DNA from: Vibrio sp. CDRSL-10 TSBA
GTDB lineage: Bacteria > Pseudomonadota > Gammaproteobacteria > Enterobacterales > Vibrionaceae
Direction of reading: 5' to 3'
Length of the DNA stretch: 64,000 bases
Assembly (NCBI GenBank): GCA_039696685.1
Contig: CP155566.1
Coordinates: 2,108,001 to 2,172,000 of the forward strand
The notes under the pieces are model-generated. The model was given only the letters and a program-made list of their open reading frames with translations, was not told the origin of the DNA and searched no databases. The position numbers and the translations under genes are program-made. The first letter of the stretch is position 1. Every line of letters begins with the position of its first letter. Below, in pieces: positions 37,624 to 48,675 of the stretch.

Positions 37624-38526
37624 TTATCTGTCTTTTGGATCCAGCGCATCGCGCAGACCGTCACCCACGTAGTTAAAACAGAACAGGGTGATCACCATAA
37701 AGGCCGCCGGGAACAGCAGTTGCCAGATCGCCACTTCCATGGTGTTGGCGCCCTCTTGCAGCAATGCTCCCCAACTGGTCATTGGTTCCTGAACACCCAG
37801 ACCAAGGAAAGAAAGGAAAGATTCAGTCAGAATCATGCTCGGGATCAGCAGGGTTGAATATACCGCGACAATACCCAGCACGTTAGGTACGATATGGCGG
37901 GTAATGATTCTCCACTTGCTGACACCGCACACATGAGCCGCTTCAATAAATTCTTTACTGCGCAGGCTCAGCGTCTGGCCACGTACGATACGTGCCATAT
38001 CCAGCCAGGCAATGGCACCAATCGCCACAAAGATAAGGATGATGTTACGACCAAAGAAAGTCACCAGTACAATAACCAGAAACATAAACGGAATCGCGTA
38101 CAGAATTTCCAGCAGGCGCATCATGATGCGGTCGGTACGACCACCGATAAAGCCCGATGCCGCGCCATACAGAGTACCAATCAGTACTGCCACCAGCGCG
38201 CCCATGATACCCACCATCAGGGAAATACGGCCGCCGACCAGTGTACGTACCAGCAAGTCACGCCCCAGTGCATCAGTACCAAACCAATGCTCGGCATTCG
38301 GCGCAGCATGCATCGCATACCAGTCAGTATCTTCATAGGTATAAGCCGAAAACATCGGCAGAAAAATCACCGCCAGGGTGATCAAACTAAGGATAAACAG
38401 GCTGACCATCGCCGCCTTGTTACGCATAAAACGAATGCGCGCATCCTGCCATAAACTGCGACCTTCAATTTCCAGGTTCTCAGAGAACTTTTCGATCGCT
38501 TCTAAATTTTCTTTTTTGCTCAACAT
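37624..38526 (-). CDS. oppC: Oligopeptide importer permease OppC
   Basis: Inner-membrane permease of the Opp system, 300 residues. The N-terminal cytoplasmic segment (SLWQDARIRFMRNKAAM) leads into the first span. The binding-protein-dependent transport loop EAAHVCGVSKWRIITRHIVPN, which contacts the ATPases, is in the expected place, and the C-terminus GDGLRDALDPKDR is typical of OppC/DppC. Confidence 0.93.
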   Translation of the reverse strand: MLSKKENLEAIEKFSENLEIEGRSLWQDARIRFMRNKAAMVSLFILSLITLAVIFLPMFSAYTYEDTDWYAMHAAPNAEHWFGTDALGRDLLVRTLVGGRISLMVGIMGALVAVLIGTLYGAASGFIGGRTDRIMMRLLEILYAIPFMFLVIVLVTFFGRNIILIFVAIGAIAWLDMARIVRGQTLSLRSKEFIEAAHVCGVSKWRIITRHIVPNVLGIVAVYSTLLIPSMILTESFLSFLGLGVQEPMTSWGALLQEGANTMEVAIWQLLFPAAFMVITLFCFNYVGDGLRDALDPKDR

Positions 38527-38541
38527 AATATCCGTGTCCGA

Positions 38542-39462
38542 TTAGTAGCGAATTTTAGGGTCGATATAAGCAAGCAGAATATCCACCACCGCATTGAAGA
38601 GGATGAAAAGGAAACCGATCAAAATCGTTACGCCCATAACCAATGAGTAGTCACGGTTAAACGCCGCATTCACGAACAGTTTACCAATCCCCGGCAGACC
38701 GAAAATGGTCTCAATCACCACCGAACCGGTAATAATGCCGACAAATGCTGGTCCCATATAGGACACCACAGGTAATAGCGCCGGTTTCAACGCGTGCTTA
38801 AACACGATATAGCGATAGCTCAGACCTTTCGCACGAGCGGTACGGATAAAGTTACTGTTGAGGGTTTCAATCATCGAACCACGGGTAATACGGGCAAACG
38901 TTGCAACATACAGCAGCGACATACCAATAACAGGCAACGCCATGTACTGGAACGAGCCGTCTTGCCAGCCACCGGCCGGGAACCAGCCAAGATTGATGGA
39001 GAAGATATAGATGAGAACTGGTGCCAACACAAAGGATGGCATCACCACCCCGAGCATGGCGGTCGACATGATGGTGTAGTCGACCCAGGTGTTTTGCCTC
39101 AGCGCGGCAATGGTGCCAACCCCGACCCCCATGATGACAGTGAAGATGAAAGCAGCAAAACCTACTTTCGCTGAAACAGGCAAAGCAGCGCTGATCAGTT
39201 CGTTAACCGAATAATCTTTGTATTTGAATGACGGACCAAAATCGCCTTGCAGAATGTTGGTCAGATAGGTGAAGTACTGCTCGGATACTGGTTTATCCAG
39301 GCCATATTTCGCATTGATGTTGGCCATCACTTCCGGCGGTAACGGACGCTCAGAAGAAAATGGGTTACCTGGTGCAAAACGCATCAGAAAGAATGATATC
39401 GTGATCAATACCAACAAGGTTGGGATTGCTTCAAATATCCTTTTTGCAATGAATTTAATCAT
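38542..39462 (-). CDS. oppB: Oligopeptide importer permease OppB
   Basis: Inner-membrane permease, 306 residues, beginning MIKFIAKRIFEAIPTLLVL, the standard OppB start. The ATPase-contact loop is RTARAKGLSYRYIVFKHALK, and the C-terminus VDILLAYIDPKIRY is characteristic. It lies 15 bases upstream of oppC and pairs with it as the membrane channel. Confidence 0.93.
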   Translation of the reverse strand: MIKFIAKRIFEAIPTLLVLITISFFLMRFAPGNPFSSERPLPPEVMANINAKYGLDKPVSEQYFTYLTNILQGDFGPSFKYKDYSVNELISAALPVSAKVGFAAFIFTVIMGVGVGTIAALRQNTWVDYTIMSTAMLGVVMPSFVLAPVLIYIFSINLGWFPAGGWQDGSFQYMALPVIGMSLLYVATFARITRGSMIETLNSNFIRTARAKGLSYRYIVFKHALKPALLPVVSYMGPAFVGIITGSVVIETIFGLPGIGKLFVNAAFNRDYSLVMGVTILIGFLFILFNAVVDILLAYIDPKIRY

Positions 39463-39505
39463 AAACTCACTCTTTCAGTCTGTGACAATAGAAAACGAAA
39501 AGACG

Positions 39506-39528
39506 CTGTATGTGCCGGGCACATACAG
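39506..39528 (-). terminator. Intra-operon hairpin between oppA and oppB
   Basis: A perfect 10-bp stem CTGTATGTGC/GCACATACAG with a 3-base loop lies in the 99-bp gap. On the minus strand it is followed by a T-rich stretch (CGTCTTTTCGTTTTC). Such hairpins let the binding protein be made in excess over the membrane proteins by stopping part of the transcripts. Confidence 0.6.
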
Positions 39529-39561
39529 TGTCTGTATATTTATAGTTTTAATGCTCAGGAT

Positions 39562-41193
39562 TTACTGAGCTTTGATGTAGAGATCTTTAGTGTAGATCTT
39601 GTCTTCCGCGTTATTAACCGGGTAACCACCAAGTTGTGGCGACACCAGACGGGAAGTTACATACTGATAGATAGGGGCGATTGGCATATCACGCGCCAGC
39701 AGTTTCTCTGCCTCGACGTACAGTGCTTCACGCTCTTCATCGGTCTTCGCATTCAACGCTTTATCCATCACTGCATCGTACTCTGCGCTGTGATATTTCT
39801 GGTCGTTGGAGCTGTTGTTGGACTGCATCAGTGACAGGAAGCTGGATGCTTCGTTGTAGTCACCACACCAACCGGCGCGAGTCACGTCGTAGTTACCTTC
39901 ACGACGGGTATCTAGGAAGGTTTTCCACTCTTGGTTTTCCAGAGTGATGTTCACGCCCAGTGCCTGTTTCCACATTGACTGAATCGCCGTTGCGATTTTC
40001 TTGTGGTTTTCAGACGTGTTGTACAGCAGGGTGAATTCCAGTGGATGAGACTTATCAAAGCCAGCCTCTGCCAGTAATTTCTTCGCTTCGGCAATACGCT
40101 CTTTCTGAGTCAGCTTGCCGTAAGCCGGCATCTCTGGATTGAAATCAGCGGTAATTTCCGGCGTCATGAAGTACGCAGGTTTCTGGCCCTGACCCAGAAT
40201 CGCGTTGGCGATAATGTCACGGTCGATAGCGTACGATAGTGCCTTACGCACGCGCACATCATCAAACGGCGCTTTCTGGTTGTTGAAACCGTAGTAGTAA
40301 GTACACAGGTTACCTTTCACGTTGACCGATTCCGGGTACTCTTTTTTCAGACGTTTGAAGTGCTCAAGAGGCAGTTCATAAGTCATCTGAATTTCGCCCG
40401 ACAGGAAGCGGTTCATTTCAGCCACCTGGTTTTCGATTGGCAGGTAGGTCACCTGATCGATAACTGTGTGCGCGTTATCCCAGTAATATGGGTTACGCTT
40501 CATCACTAACCGTTCGTTTACCGTCCACTTATCAACGACATAAGCGCCGTTACCAACGAAGTGGTCAGGTTTGGTCCACTGATCGCCCCACTTTTCAACC
40601 GTGGCACGGTGAACAGGTTTCACAGTGGTGTGGCCCATCATTTTTACAAAATATGGAACCGGTGTTTCCAGATTCACTTCCAGTGTGTTCGCATCCAGCG
40701 CCTTCACACCCAGTGTCTCTTTGTCTTTTTTCCCGGCGATAATGTCTGCCGCGTTCACCATAGTGGTCATTTCCAGATACCACGAGTATGGAGACGCCGT
40801 TGCAGGGTCAACCGCACGCTTAAAGCTGTACACGAAGTCGTCAGCGGTAACCGGGTCACCGTTTGACCATTTCGCATCTTTACGCAGGTGGAAAATAAAA
40901 GTTTTATTGTCTGTCGTTTCCCAGCTTTCTGCGACACCCGGAACCGTCTTACCGTTCGCATCCTGGTTTACCAGACCTTCCAGAAGGTCACGAATCACGT
41001 GTGACTCTGGTACACCTTCCGTTTTATGCGGATCGATAGAAGCGACTTCAGTACCGTTACCACGGACAAATTCCTGTTTGTCAGCGAGTTTAGTACCAGC
41101 GGGAACATTCGCGGCGAGAGATGAGAAAGAAGCACTTGCCACTGCAAGGCCAGCCCCCAGAAGCAGGGCCTGAGTAATCTTATTTTTATACAT
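39562..41193 (-). CDS. oppA: Periplasmic oligopeptide-binding protein OppA
   Basis: Binding protein that delivers peptides to OppBCDF, 543 residues. I chose the ATG at 41193: GGAG lies seven bases upstream, and the protein begins MYKNKITQALLLGAGLAVAS with cleavage near SLAANV; a longer upstream frame has no good start. SBP family 5 landmarks are clear: RGNGTEVASIDPHKTEGVPE, WSNGDPVTADDFVYSFKRAVDP and RVRKALSYAIDRD. There is no lipobox. It is the first gene of the operon, with a long untranslated leader region upstream. Confidence 0.94.
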   Translation of the reverse strand: MYKNKITQALLLGAGLAVASASFSSLAANVPAGTKLADKQEFVRGNGTEVASIDPHKTEGVPESHVIRDLLEGLVNQDANGKTVPGVAESWETTDNKTFIFHLRKDAKWSNGDPVTADDFVYSFKRAVDPATASPYSWYLEMTTMVNAADIIAGKKDKETLGVKALDANTLEVNLETPVPYFVKMMGHTTVKPVHRATVEKWGDQWTKPDHFVGNGAYVVDKWTVNERLVMKRNPYYWDNAHTVIDQVTYLPIENQVAEMNRFLSGEIQMTYELPLEHFKRLKKEYPESVNVKGNLCTYYYGFNNQKAPFDDVRVRKALSYAIDRDIIANAILGQGQKPAYFMTPEITADFNPEMPAYGKLTQKERIAEAKKLLAEAGFDKSHPLEFTLLYNTSENHKKIATAIQSMWKQALGVNITLENQEWKTFLDTRREGNYDVTRAGWCGDYNEASSFLSLMQSNNSSNDQKYHSAEYDAVMDKALNAKTDEEREALYVEAEKLLARDMPIAPIYQYVTSRLVSPQLGGYPVNNAEDKIYTKDLYIKAQ

Positions 41194-41597
41194 GCATAAA
41201 CTCCAAGTTTTCATTTTGCATCCATGACATCTCTGCAGGGCGTTAGGCATCTGACTGCCATAATTAGGGTGTTTAACGCAAAAAACCAAACACAAAACCT
41301 AACCCATACAAAGCGAGCGGCATAGAACGGCGAACATCAAACTAACTTGCCATAAAATAGTCTTTCACAAAGACTATGCACTGCGCAGAATCAATAAATC
41401 ATTGAAATGACTTAATTGATCGTCAATAACGCAGAATTTCAGTACAAATAAGGACTTAGATTCAACCGCATATGCCACATATACTAACCAAGATTACTTT
41501 TTCAGCATCTTATGCTAGAAATTCGGCGGAAAATTTAACATCTGCCTCACATGACGTCTAATTGAAAGTGATATTCCACTCATCAGATGACAGGAAT

Positions 41598-41613
41598 TGT
41601 GAACAGAATCACC
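41598..41613. promoter_or_regulatory. CRP-like binding site
   Basis: TGTGA-N6-TCACC differs from the CRP consensus TGTGA-N6-TCACA at one base. It lies about 405 bp upstream of the oppA start, so it would act on a distal opp promoter, or on an unrecognised transcript. Confidence 0.5.
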
Positions 41614-41910
41614 TGTTGCACCATTGTGATCCACTACGCACTTTTTAGGAAACGTTTGCGTATGAGTTTCAAAATGAAACCGGTATCATAACATCAGTTA
41701 CCGTATAGCCCGTGATATAAAACCAGCTTAAACGTGAGCAAATACGCCGCATTAAATTGCGCCACTGACTATTAACCCTAGTCCAAAATAATCCTTTATA
41801 AAGCATCAATTTGCACACTAAATAGAATGACATACTCTAAGAAGTACGTCTATCAGCATATCAATAAGCCCCAGAGCAGCAGGCCGTCACGACAGAGCAA
41901 AGGGTTCGAA

Positions 41911-41940
41911 ATAGCGGCGTGCCAGTCAGCACGCCGCTAT
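41911..41940. terminator. Perfect inverted repeat, possible terminator of the DMT-family gene
   Basis: A 12-bp G+C-rich stem (41911-41922 with 41929-41940) and a 6-base loop, about 100 bp past the stop of the minus-strand gene at 42044. Neither strand has a T run, so a rho-independent role is uncertain. Confidence 0.4.
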
Positions 41941-42043
41941 CAGACGCAGCACCGCAGGGACAACCAACACGAATAACGAGGGGAATAGAGGAAGAGAAAA
42001 AGCTGCGTAAGATTGGGTTAAATTCGGCAATACCGAGTCAACT

Positions 42044-42427
42044 CTAAGCCAAAGCGCGTGTGACCACTTCGATAATTTGTGGCCGGAATATAAAGAACAC
42101 AGCCCCCAGCAGACATAAACCCGCCCAGATAAAGTCCATTCGAAACGGCTCTTTCATATAAATCAGCGCAAAAGGCACAAACACGCTCAGCGTAATCACC
42201 TCCTGCAGGATCTTCAGTTGACCAAGATTGAGTACGGTGTAGCCAATGCGGTTTGCCGGCACCTGAAACATGTATTCAAACAAAGCAATCCCCCAACTGA
42301 GCAACGCAGCCACAATCCAGGGTTTATGTTCCAACTCACGCAGATGAGCATACCAGGCAAAAGTCATGAATACGTTACTGATTAAAAGCAGCCCGATGGT
42401 GGTCACAATCGGTGGAAGGCCAAACAT
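42044..42427 (-). CDS. DMT-superfamily small membrane protein (DUF486 type)
   Basis: A 127-residue inner-membrane protein with four predicted spans. The ATG at 42427 has GGAG six bases upstream and yields MFGLPPIVTTIGLLLISNVFMTFAWYAHL..., the DUF486 pattern. Other landmarks are FEYMFQVPANRIGY and QLKILQEVITLSVFVPFALIYMKEP. The family is widespread and its substrate is unknown. The frame is open further upstream, but that part lacks a ribosome site and family similarity. It stands alone, divergent from scrK. Confidence 0.82.
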   Translation of the reverse strand: MFGLPPIVTTIGLLLISNVFMTFAWYAHLRELEHKPWIVAALLSWGIALFEYMFQVPANRIGYTVLNLGQLKILQEVITLSVFVPFALIYMKEPFRMDFIWAGLCLLGAVFFIFRPQIIEVVTRALA

Positions 42428-42521
42428 GATTAACTCCGCTAATAAATGGAAAACCAGCGCAGTTTGCGCCTGACTCTGACTGCCGTCAATCTCAGTACAG
42501 CGAAATACCAAAGCAAAAACC

Positions 42522-42533
42522 GGGAACGATACC
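42522..42533. promoter_or_regulatory. Candidate ScrR operator upstream of scrK
   Basis: GGGAACGATACC differs at one base from the reverse complement of the site at 43759-43770 and shares GGGAACG with the other sites of the locus. It lies 146 bp before the scrK start. Confidence 0.5.
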
Positions 42534-42678
42534 AATAATTCAAATCAATTGCTCCTTATTGGCGCTTTATCTTTCTTGTCGATCACAGATTTTATCCTGC
42601 ACTAACAAACTGCCCGGCTAACCACTTTTCATCAATCGGGCTTGGATTAAACTGAAGCAAATTTACAGGAGATTGAAT

Positions 42679-43603
42679 ATGAACAGAGTATGGGTCACCG
42701 GTGACGCAGTGATTGATTTGATTCCGGACGGCGAACAGCATTACCTCAAGTGTCCGGGCGGCGCGCCCGCAAATGTGGCTGTCGCTATCGCCCGACTCGG
42801 TGGCGACAGCGCCTTTTTTGGCCGGGTTGGCAAAGATCCCTTCGGACAATTTCTGGCACAGACACTTCAAAGTGAAGGGGTCAATATTGATCACCTTCAT
42901 TTTGACCCTTTACATCGTACCTCTACGGTCGTCGTCGACCTCGATGATGACGGTGAACGCAGCTTTACTTTTATGGTGAAACCAAGCGCTGACCAGTTCC
43001 TGCAAGCTGAAGATATTCCTGATTTCCGGCGAGGAGAATGGTTACACATATGCTCTATCGCGCTTGCCAACGAACCAAGCCGTAGCTCTACCCTGGCAGC
43101 GATGAAGAAAATGAAGCAAGCCGGTGGATTTATCAGCTTCGATCCAAACCTGCGTGAGGAAGTGTGGAGCGATCCGAGTGAACTCATCAACGTAGTCATG
43201 CAGGCGGTCGCACTGGCCGATGTCGCCAAGTTTCTCCGAAGAGGAACTTATGCAACTGACGCGCACCGGATCTATCGAGGGTGGTCTGCAAGCCCTGCGT
43301 CGTTACGACCTGCCACTCACCGTGATTACTCAGGGAGCAAAAGGTGCTCTGGTAGTGACCGCAGAGGGACAACAACTGGTCACCGGCAAAGCAGTAAAAC
43401 CGGTCGATACCACCGGCGCCGGTGATGCGTTTGTCGGCGGATTGCTGGCCACACTGGCACAAAATGAACAATGGCAAACCAAGCCTTCTGTCCATAACGC
43501 AGTGCAAGCAGCCAACGGTTGTGGCGCTCTCGCTACCACCGAAAAAGGGGCGATGACCGCTTTACCGAATCAACAGGCATTACTGGCATTCTTGCAGTCT
43601 TAA
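42679..43603 (+). CDS. scrK: Fructokinase ScrK (PfkB family)
   Basis: Phosphorylates the fructose released when sucrose-6-phosphate is split. The ATG at 42679 follows CAGGAGA. The N-terminus reads MNRVWVTGDAVIDLIPDG, with the substrate motif CPGGAPANVAVAIARLGG. The C-terminal PfkB signature is DTTGAGDAFVGGLLA, containing the catalytic Asp. The frame breaks at 43230-43234 (GTTC read as GTTTC). Without one T it reads ALADVAKFSEEELMQLTRTG and has 307 residues, normal for the family. It lies 340 bp upstream of scrY on the same strand. Confidence 0.9.
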
Positions 43604-43758
43604 GCCTGCTTACTCACATCCTGCCAGGCGGGCTTAACGCTCGCCTTTCTTCTCATTTCATCCTTCCCGTTTCTTCTCTCTATGCATCAACTTCCCCATA
43701 TCCGGATCACAAAATTGCAGCAGATCGTGCGTTGAGTAGAATTATCAGTTTATTTTTA

Positions 43759-43770
43759 GGGATCGTTCCC
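43759..43770. promoter_or_regulatory. Candidate ScrR operator 1 upstream of scrY
   Basis: GGGATCGTTCCC is nearly palindromic and of LacI-family type. It sits in the 340-bp scrK-scrY gap (43604-43943), which otherwise shows only A+T-rich promoter-like sequence and no gene. Confidence 0.55.
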
Positions 43771-43862
43771 GAAATGTTCGGTATATTGCTAATCAAATTA
43801 AGTCTCCAGATTCAGGGAGCTGACGTGTAACGCATTTTGCTGAATCGATGAGATAAAATTAA

Positions 43863-45332
<1,470 letters not shown>

Positions 45333-45382
45333 TTTCGATACCAAACTCTAAGCAACTGATTTTAAAATAAATCCCCCCATTC

Positions 45383-45407
45383 AGCCCGGTACATGCCGGG
45401 CTTTTTT
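45383..45407 (+). terminator. Terminator after scrY
   Basis: Stem AGCCCGG/CCGGGCT (45383-45389 with 45396-45402), a TACATG loop, then six T. Confidence 0.9.
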
Positions 45408-45440
45408 CTGTCAGTGGTGCTGACTCCGGCGCTCATAGCT

Positions 45441-45503
45441 TGCCTTGCCTTGCCTTGCCTTGCCTTGCCTTGCCTTGCCTTGCCTTGCCTTGCCTTGCCT
45501 TGC
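45441..45503. repeat. Pentanucleotide microsatellite (TGCCT)12
   Basis: Twelve perfect TGCCT units fill 45441-45500, with a partial unit on each side. The tract lies between the converging terminators of scrY and scrB and is not inside a credible gene. Its minus-strand reading GKARQ-GKARQ is only a translation of the repeat. Such tracts change length by slippage. Confidence 0.97.
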
Positions 45504-45543
45504 AAAGCAGAGAGCCAGAAAACAGCAAACATAGAAACAAAAA

Positions 45544-45566
45544 AAGCCATCCCGAGGGGATGGCTT
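45544..45566 (-). terminator. Terminator after scrB
   Basis: Stem AAGCCATCCC/GGGATGGCTT with a 3-base loop. On the minus strand it is followed by a T run (A run at 45538-45545). It lies 17 bases past the scrB stop. Confidence 0.88.
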
Positions 45567-45582
45567 GGCTGAGCATATACTC

Positions 45583-47215
45583 TTATGCGTCAACAAACGG
45601 CGCGTGAGCAGAATGAAGAGGTGTAACCCTGGCACTGACAGCGACACCTTGCAAAGAGATTCGGGTTGCCTGCTCAGGAGTAAATACGCGTCCGGTCATG
45701 ACCTGCTCACCACCATTAATAAAGATTTCCAGTGATGAGCTGTCGGCCAGAATCTGCAATCTGACCGGCTCACTGCTCAACGCCAGTTCACGGATTGTAT
45801 CGCCCTGGCGGATCAGGGTTTGAGAGCGGTCAAAACGCAGTAGCCCCTGCTCTTTATCCAGCGTCAGTACTACTTTGTGTTTGTCGTCATGCATCAAGTG
45901 CAGTTCACTGCCCCACGCCAGCGTGACCAGCAACTCGAAACTCTTGCTGTTGAGGTCAAGCGGCTTATCACTCAAAGTGACCTGGCTGGTTTCACCACGC
46001 AGTAGATCCAGTTCAGCCGCCGGCTGTTGCAGCACCCGGCCGTTAAGCCAGCGTAATTCACGCATTGTGGTTAACTGGTGCAGCCAACCGTGATCACAAC
46101 TCGGTTGCTGTACTTCATCCGGTAATCCCATCCAACCGCACATCACACGACGTCCGTCTGGTGTTTGCACACTTTGCGGCGCATAAAAATCAAACCCTTG
46201 GTCCAGGGCCCAGCCTTCGATAAAGTCAAAGCCGCCCTGCTCGTCCTGATTGACGCGGAAGATACGGTTCTGATGCACTATAGTATGATGCTGGCTTTCA
46301 GATTCAATCCCTTGCGGGCCAAACACCACAAACGATTCATCGCCAAGCTCAAACCAGTCCGGGCACTCCCACATATAACCGTAAGGAGAAAGCTCATCAC
46401 CGTATAGCTTATCGAAACCGCCAGTTAACCAGGTCATCAGAGTGATAAACGGCAAGTCGTCCCTGCAGAGATTCGGTCTGAGCTCCCAGCAACATATGCC
46501 AGCGCCCCTGATAAAACGCCACTTTCGGGTCACGGATATGTTCGGTAACACCTGGTGGCAGCTCTCGAATCAACGGTCCTAATTTTTCAAACTGTCCGTC
46601 TGCATTCATGCGAGCCGCGCACTGCATAGTCTGACGCTGACGCTCAGGCCCCAAACGAGTATTGCCGGTATAAAACAGCATTAAATCATCGCCCTGACTG
46701 ACTGCATGGCCGGAAAAGACCCCGTGGCTGTCAAACCAGTCGGACGGGGTTAAAGCCACAGACTGCCAGTGCCAGTTGATCAGATCATCACTCGTAAGAT
46801 GAACCCAGTATTTGTCTTTGTGCTCACAGGAATATGGATACCATTGATAAAACAGGTGGTAAGCACCCTGATGGTAGATGAAACCATTGGGATCGTTGAG
46901 CAAGCCTTGCGGCGGAGAAATATGCCACTGCGGGCGATAGTGGGATGGCCGGGCGACACGATACTGCGCTGCTTTAAACTGTTGCCTGGCAGCAATTGAG
47001 CGACCAACCAAGGCCAAATCCTCATCCTGGATGGTACTCTCACGTTTTATACTCAGTTGCCACTCTCCGAGTACGGACTCCGCAGTGACTTCATCGGGTA
47101 ATGAACAGACGGCGTGGCGATCGGATACCGCCACGACGATGCGCCCGTCCGGCGCTAAAATCCGTTGAATGTTATCGAGCCCGCCCGCGAGTTCGATAAG
47201 TCTCTGTAACGACAT
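45583..47215 (-). CDS. scrB: Sucrose-6-phosphate hydrolase ScrB (GH32)
   Basis: Cytoplasmic invertase that splits sucrose-6-phosphate into glucose-6-phosphate and fructose. GH32 motifs are present: NDPNG at residues 107-111 with nucleophile Asp108, then RDPK, then WECPDWF carrying the acid/base Glu. A C-terminal beta-sandwich (LRFDRSQT, SLEIFINGGEQVMT) completes the fold. An N-terminal extension of about 80 residues precedes the catalytic domain. The frame breaks at 46414-46418: the coding strand reads GGTTTCGAT for GGTTCGAT. With the correction the protein reads LVNWRFDKLYGDELSPYG and has 543 residues. An operator lies 24 bp upstream of the start. Confidence 0.91.
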
Positions 47216-47238
47216 AAACTGACCTAATAGCTAATTTC

Positions 47239-47250
47239 GGGAACGTTCTC
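47239..47250. promoter_or_regulatory. Candidate ScrR operator upstream of scrB
   Basis: GGGAACGTTCTC is a near-palindrome that matches the other ScrR-type sites. It lies in the 215-bp scrR-scrB gap, just before the scrB start. Confidence 0.65.
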
Positions 47251-47430
47251 AAAATATACAACAAAATCCAGTCAGGCAAGTCTTTCCCATTTTTATAGCA
47301 AGGTTATGCAGATGTGTGTGAAGCCGGGCACACAAACTCCGCCTGATATGGAGCCGGAGCCGAACATTCAGGCGGATGTGAAAGACAGGTGACATGATAC
47401 TTAGGGGCAAAGAGTGTCAGATCTGGGTCG

Positions 47431-48421
47431 TCACGAACAGGTTTCACGGGCAATATTCTGAAATGTCAGCACCACTTTGCTCATTTCCTGCCCTTGCCCG
47501 GCAATCCGGTCCAGCAGCATTTTAGCGGCATTTTCACCCGCTTTATCAAATGCATAATTGAAAGTTGATAACCCGGGATTGCTGACAAAAGCCAGCTCAT
47601 CATTCCCGACACCAAGCACTTTGACCTGTTCACCAACCTGAATACCTGCCGCCTGCAGCGCTTTTACCGCCCCTACGGCCAGACGGTCTGTCGCACAGAA
47701 ACAAGCCATCGAGTTGCGGATAGTCGCGCATCGCTTCCTGTGCCAGCCGATGACCGGACTCAATCGAAAAGTCACCACGTAAATGACAAACCAACGACTG
47801 GTTATGCATCGTCAGCGCCTGCTCTAACCCTTGGCTGCGCTGCACATCGACCGCGATGTCATCACTTTGTACGCCGATAAAGCCAACATGCTGGCAGCCT
47901 GCCGCTACCAGACGCTTGCCCGCTTCAAAGCCAACCCGGGTGTCATCATGCACCACGCTAGGAATATTGTGCAGAGAACCATCCTGCCCTACCAGCACGA
48001 CCGGCACAGCAGAGTTCTGAATCTCTTTAATCAGCGGCATGTCGAGGTGGGTCGCATAAAAAATAATGCCCTCGACCCGCTTTTGATTGAAGATGCGGAT
48101 GTATTCCAGTTCCTTGGCATGCATCTGATGCGTATTGGCCAGCAGGACATGCTTACCATTCTGCTCCAGTATCTTGGTCAGGCCATCCACACCCTGTGCG
48201 GTGGCATGGGAAGACACCCGTGGCACAATCACACCAATCAGGTTAGTCTTCTGTGATTTAAGATCTTTAGCGACCTGGTTGACGACGTAGCCGCACTCTG
48301 ACACTGCCTGAAGCACTTTCACTTTCGTCGACTCTTTGACCCCGTATTCATCATTAATGACGCGAGAGACCGTCGATTTTGACACCCCGGCCAATCTGGC
48401 CACATCGTGCAAACTTGCCAT
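47431..48421 (-). CDS. scrR: LacI-family sucrose repressor ScrR
   Basis: Transcriptional repressor of the scr genes. The N-terminal helix-turn-helix is textbook LacI family: MASLHDVARLAGVSKSTVSRVIND. A hinge and sugar-binding domain follow (TNLIGVIVPRVSSHATAQG, GCQHVGFIGVQSDD). The frame breaks at 47698-47702: the coding strand reads TTGTTTCTG for TTGTTCTG. The corrected protein reads YPQLDGLFCATDRLAVGAVKAL, the usual LacI-family effector-domain motif, and is 329 residues long. It is divergent from scrA and directly upstream of scrB. Confidence 0.9.
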
Positions 48422-48601
48422 GCCCTATCCTATTACGCTGCGAAAATTGGGATTGATTGCAGAACTAACCGGCATCAACCACTTAACTAGCGTGATTTTA
48501 ACCTTGTTTTGTCCTTTTTCCTTGCCGGTTTTGCTGATCTTTCTCACAGAATAAACGAGTTGCTTTTGACCGGCGGTTTTTTATTGACAAGAATGCGCAT
48601 T

Positions 48602-48613
48602 GCAAACGTTCCC
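48602..48613. promoter_or_regulatory. Candidate ScrR operator between scrR and scrA
   Basis: GCAAACGTTCCC, 62 bp before the scrA start and 180 bp from the scrR start, so it could control both divergent genes. A TATACT hexamer at 48643-48648 is a possible scrA -10 element. Confidence 0.65.
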
Positions 48614-48675
48614 AAAAATTCAAAAATAACGCAGTTAACCACTATACTGACAAGTAACAAGAACCGGAGTGAGTT

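Larger units (their letters stand above)
41194..42043. other. 850-bp intergenic region upstream of oppA
   Basis: No gene is visible. It must carry the oppA promoter on its left side. It contains a good CRP-like palindrome (41598-41613), a GGAAACGTTTGC palindrome (41648-41659) and a perfect 12-bp inverted repeat (41911-41940) near the 3' end of the next gene. The length leaves room for a long oppA leader, a common target of small-RNA control in relatives. No small RNA could be identified by eye. Confidence 0.6.

Noticed and set aside
41648..41659. GGAAACGTTTGC as a sixth ScrR operator
   Set aside because: It resembles the scr sites, but it lies between oppA and the DMT-family gene, next to no sugar gene. 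It also contains a GAAAC whose length may itself be an error.
45362..45647. Minus-strand frames encoding a GKARQ repeat
   Set aside because: They are translations of the TGCCT microsatellite, lie between two terminators and lack ribosome sites.
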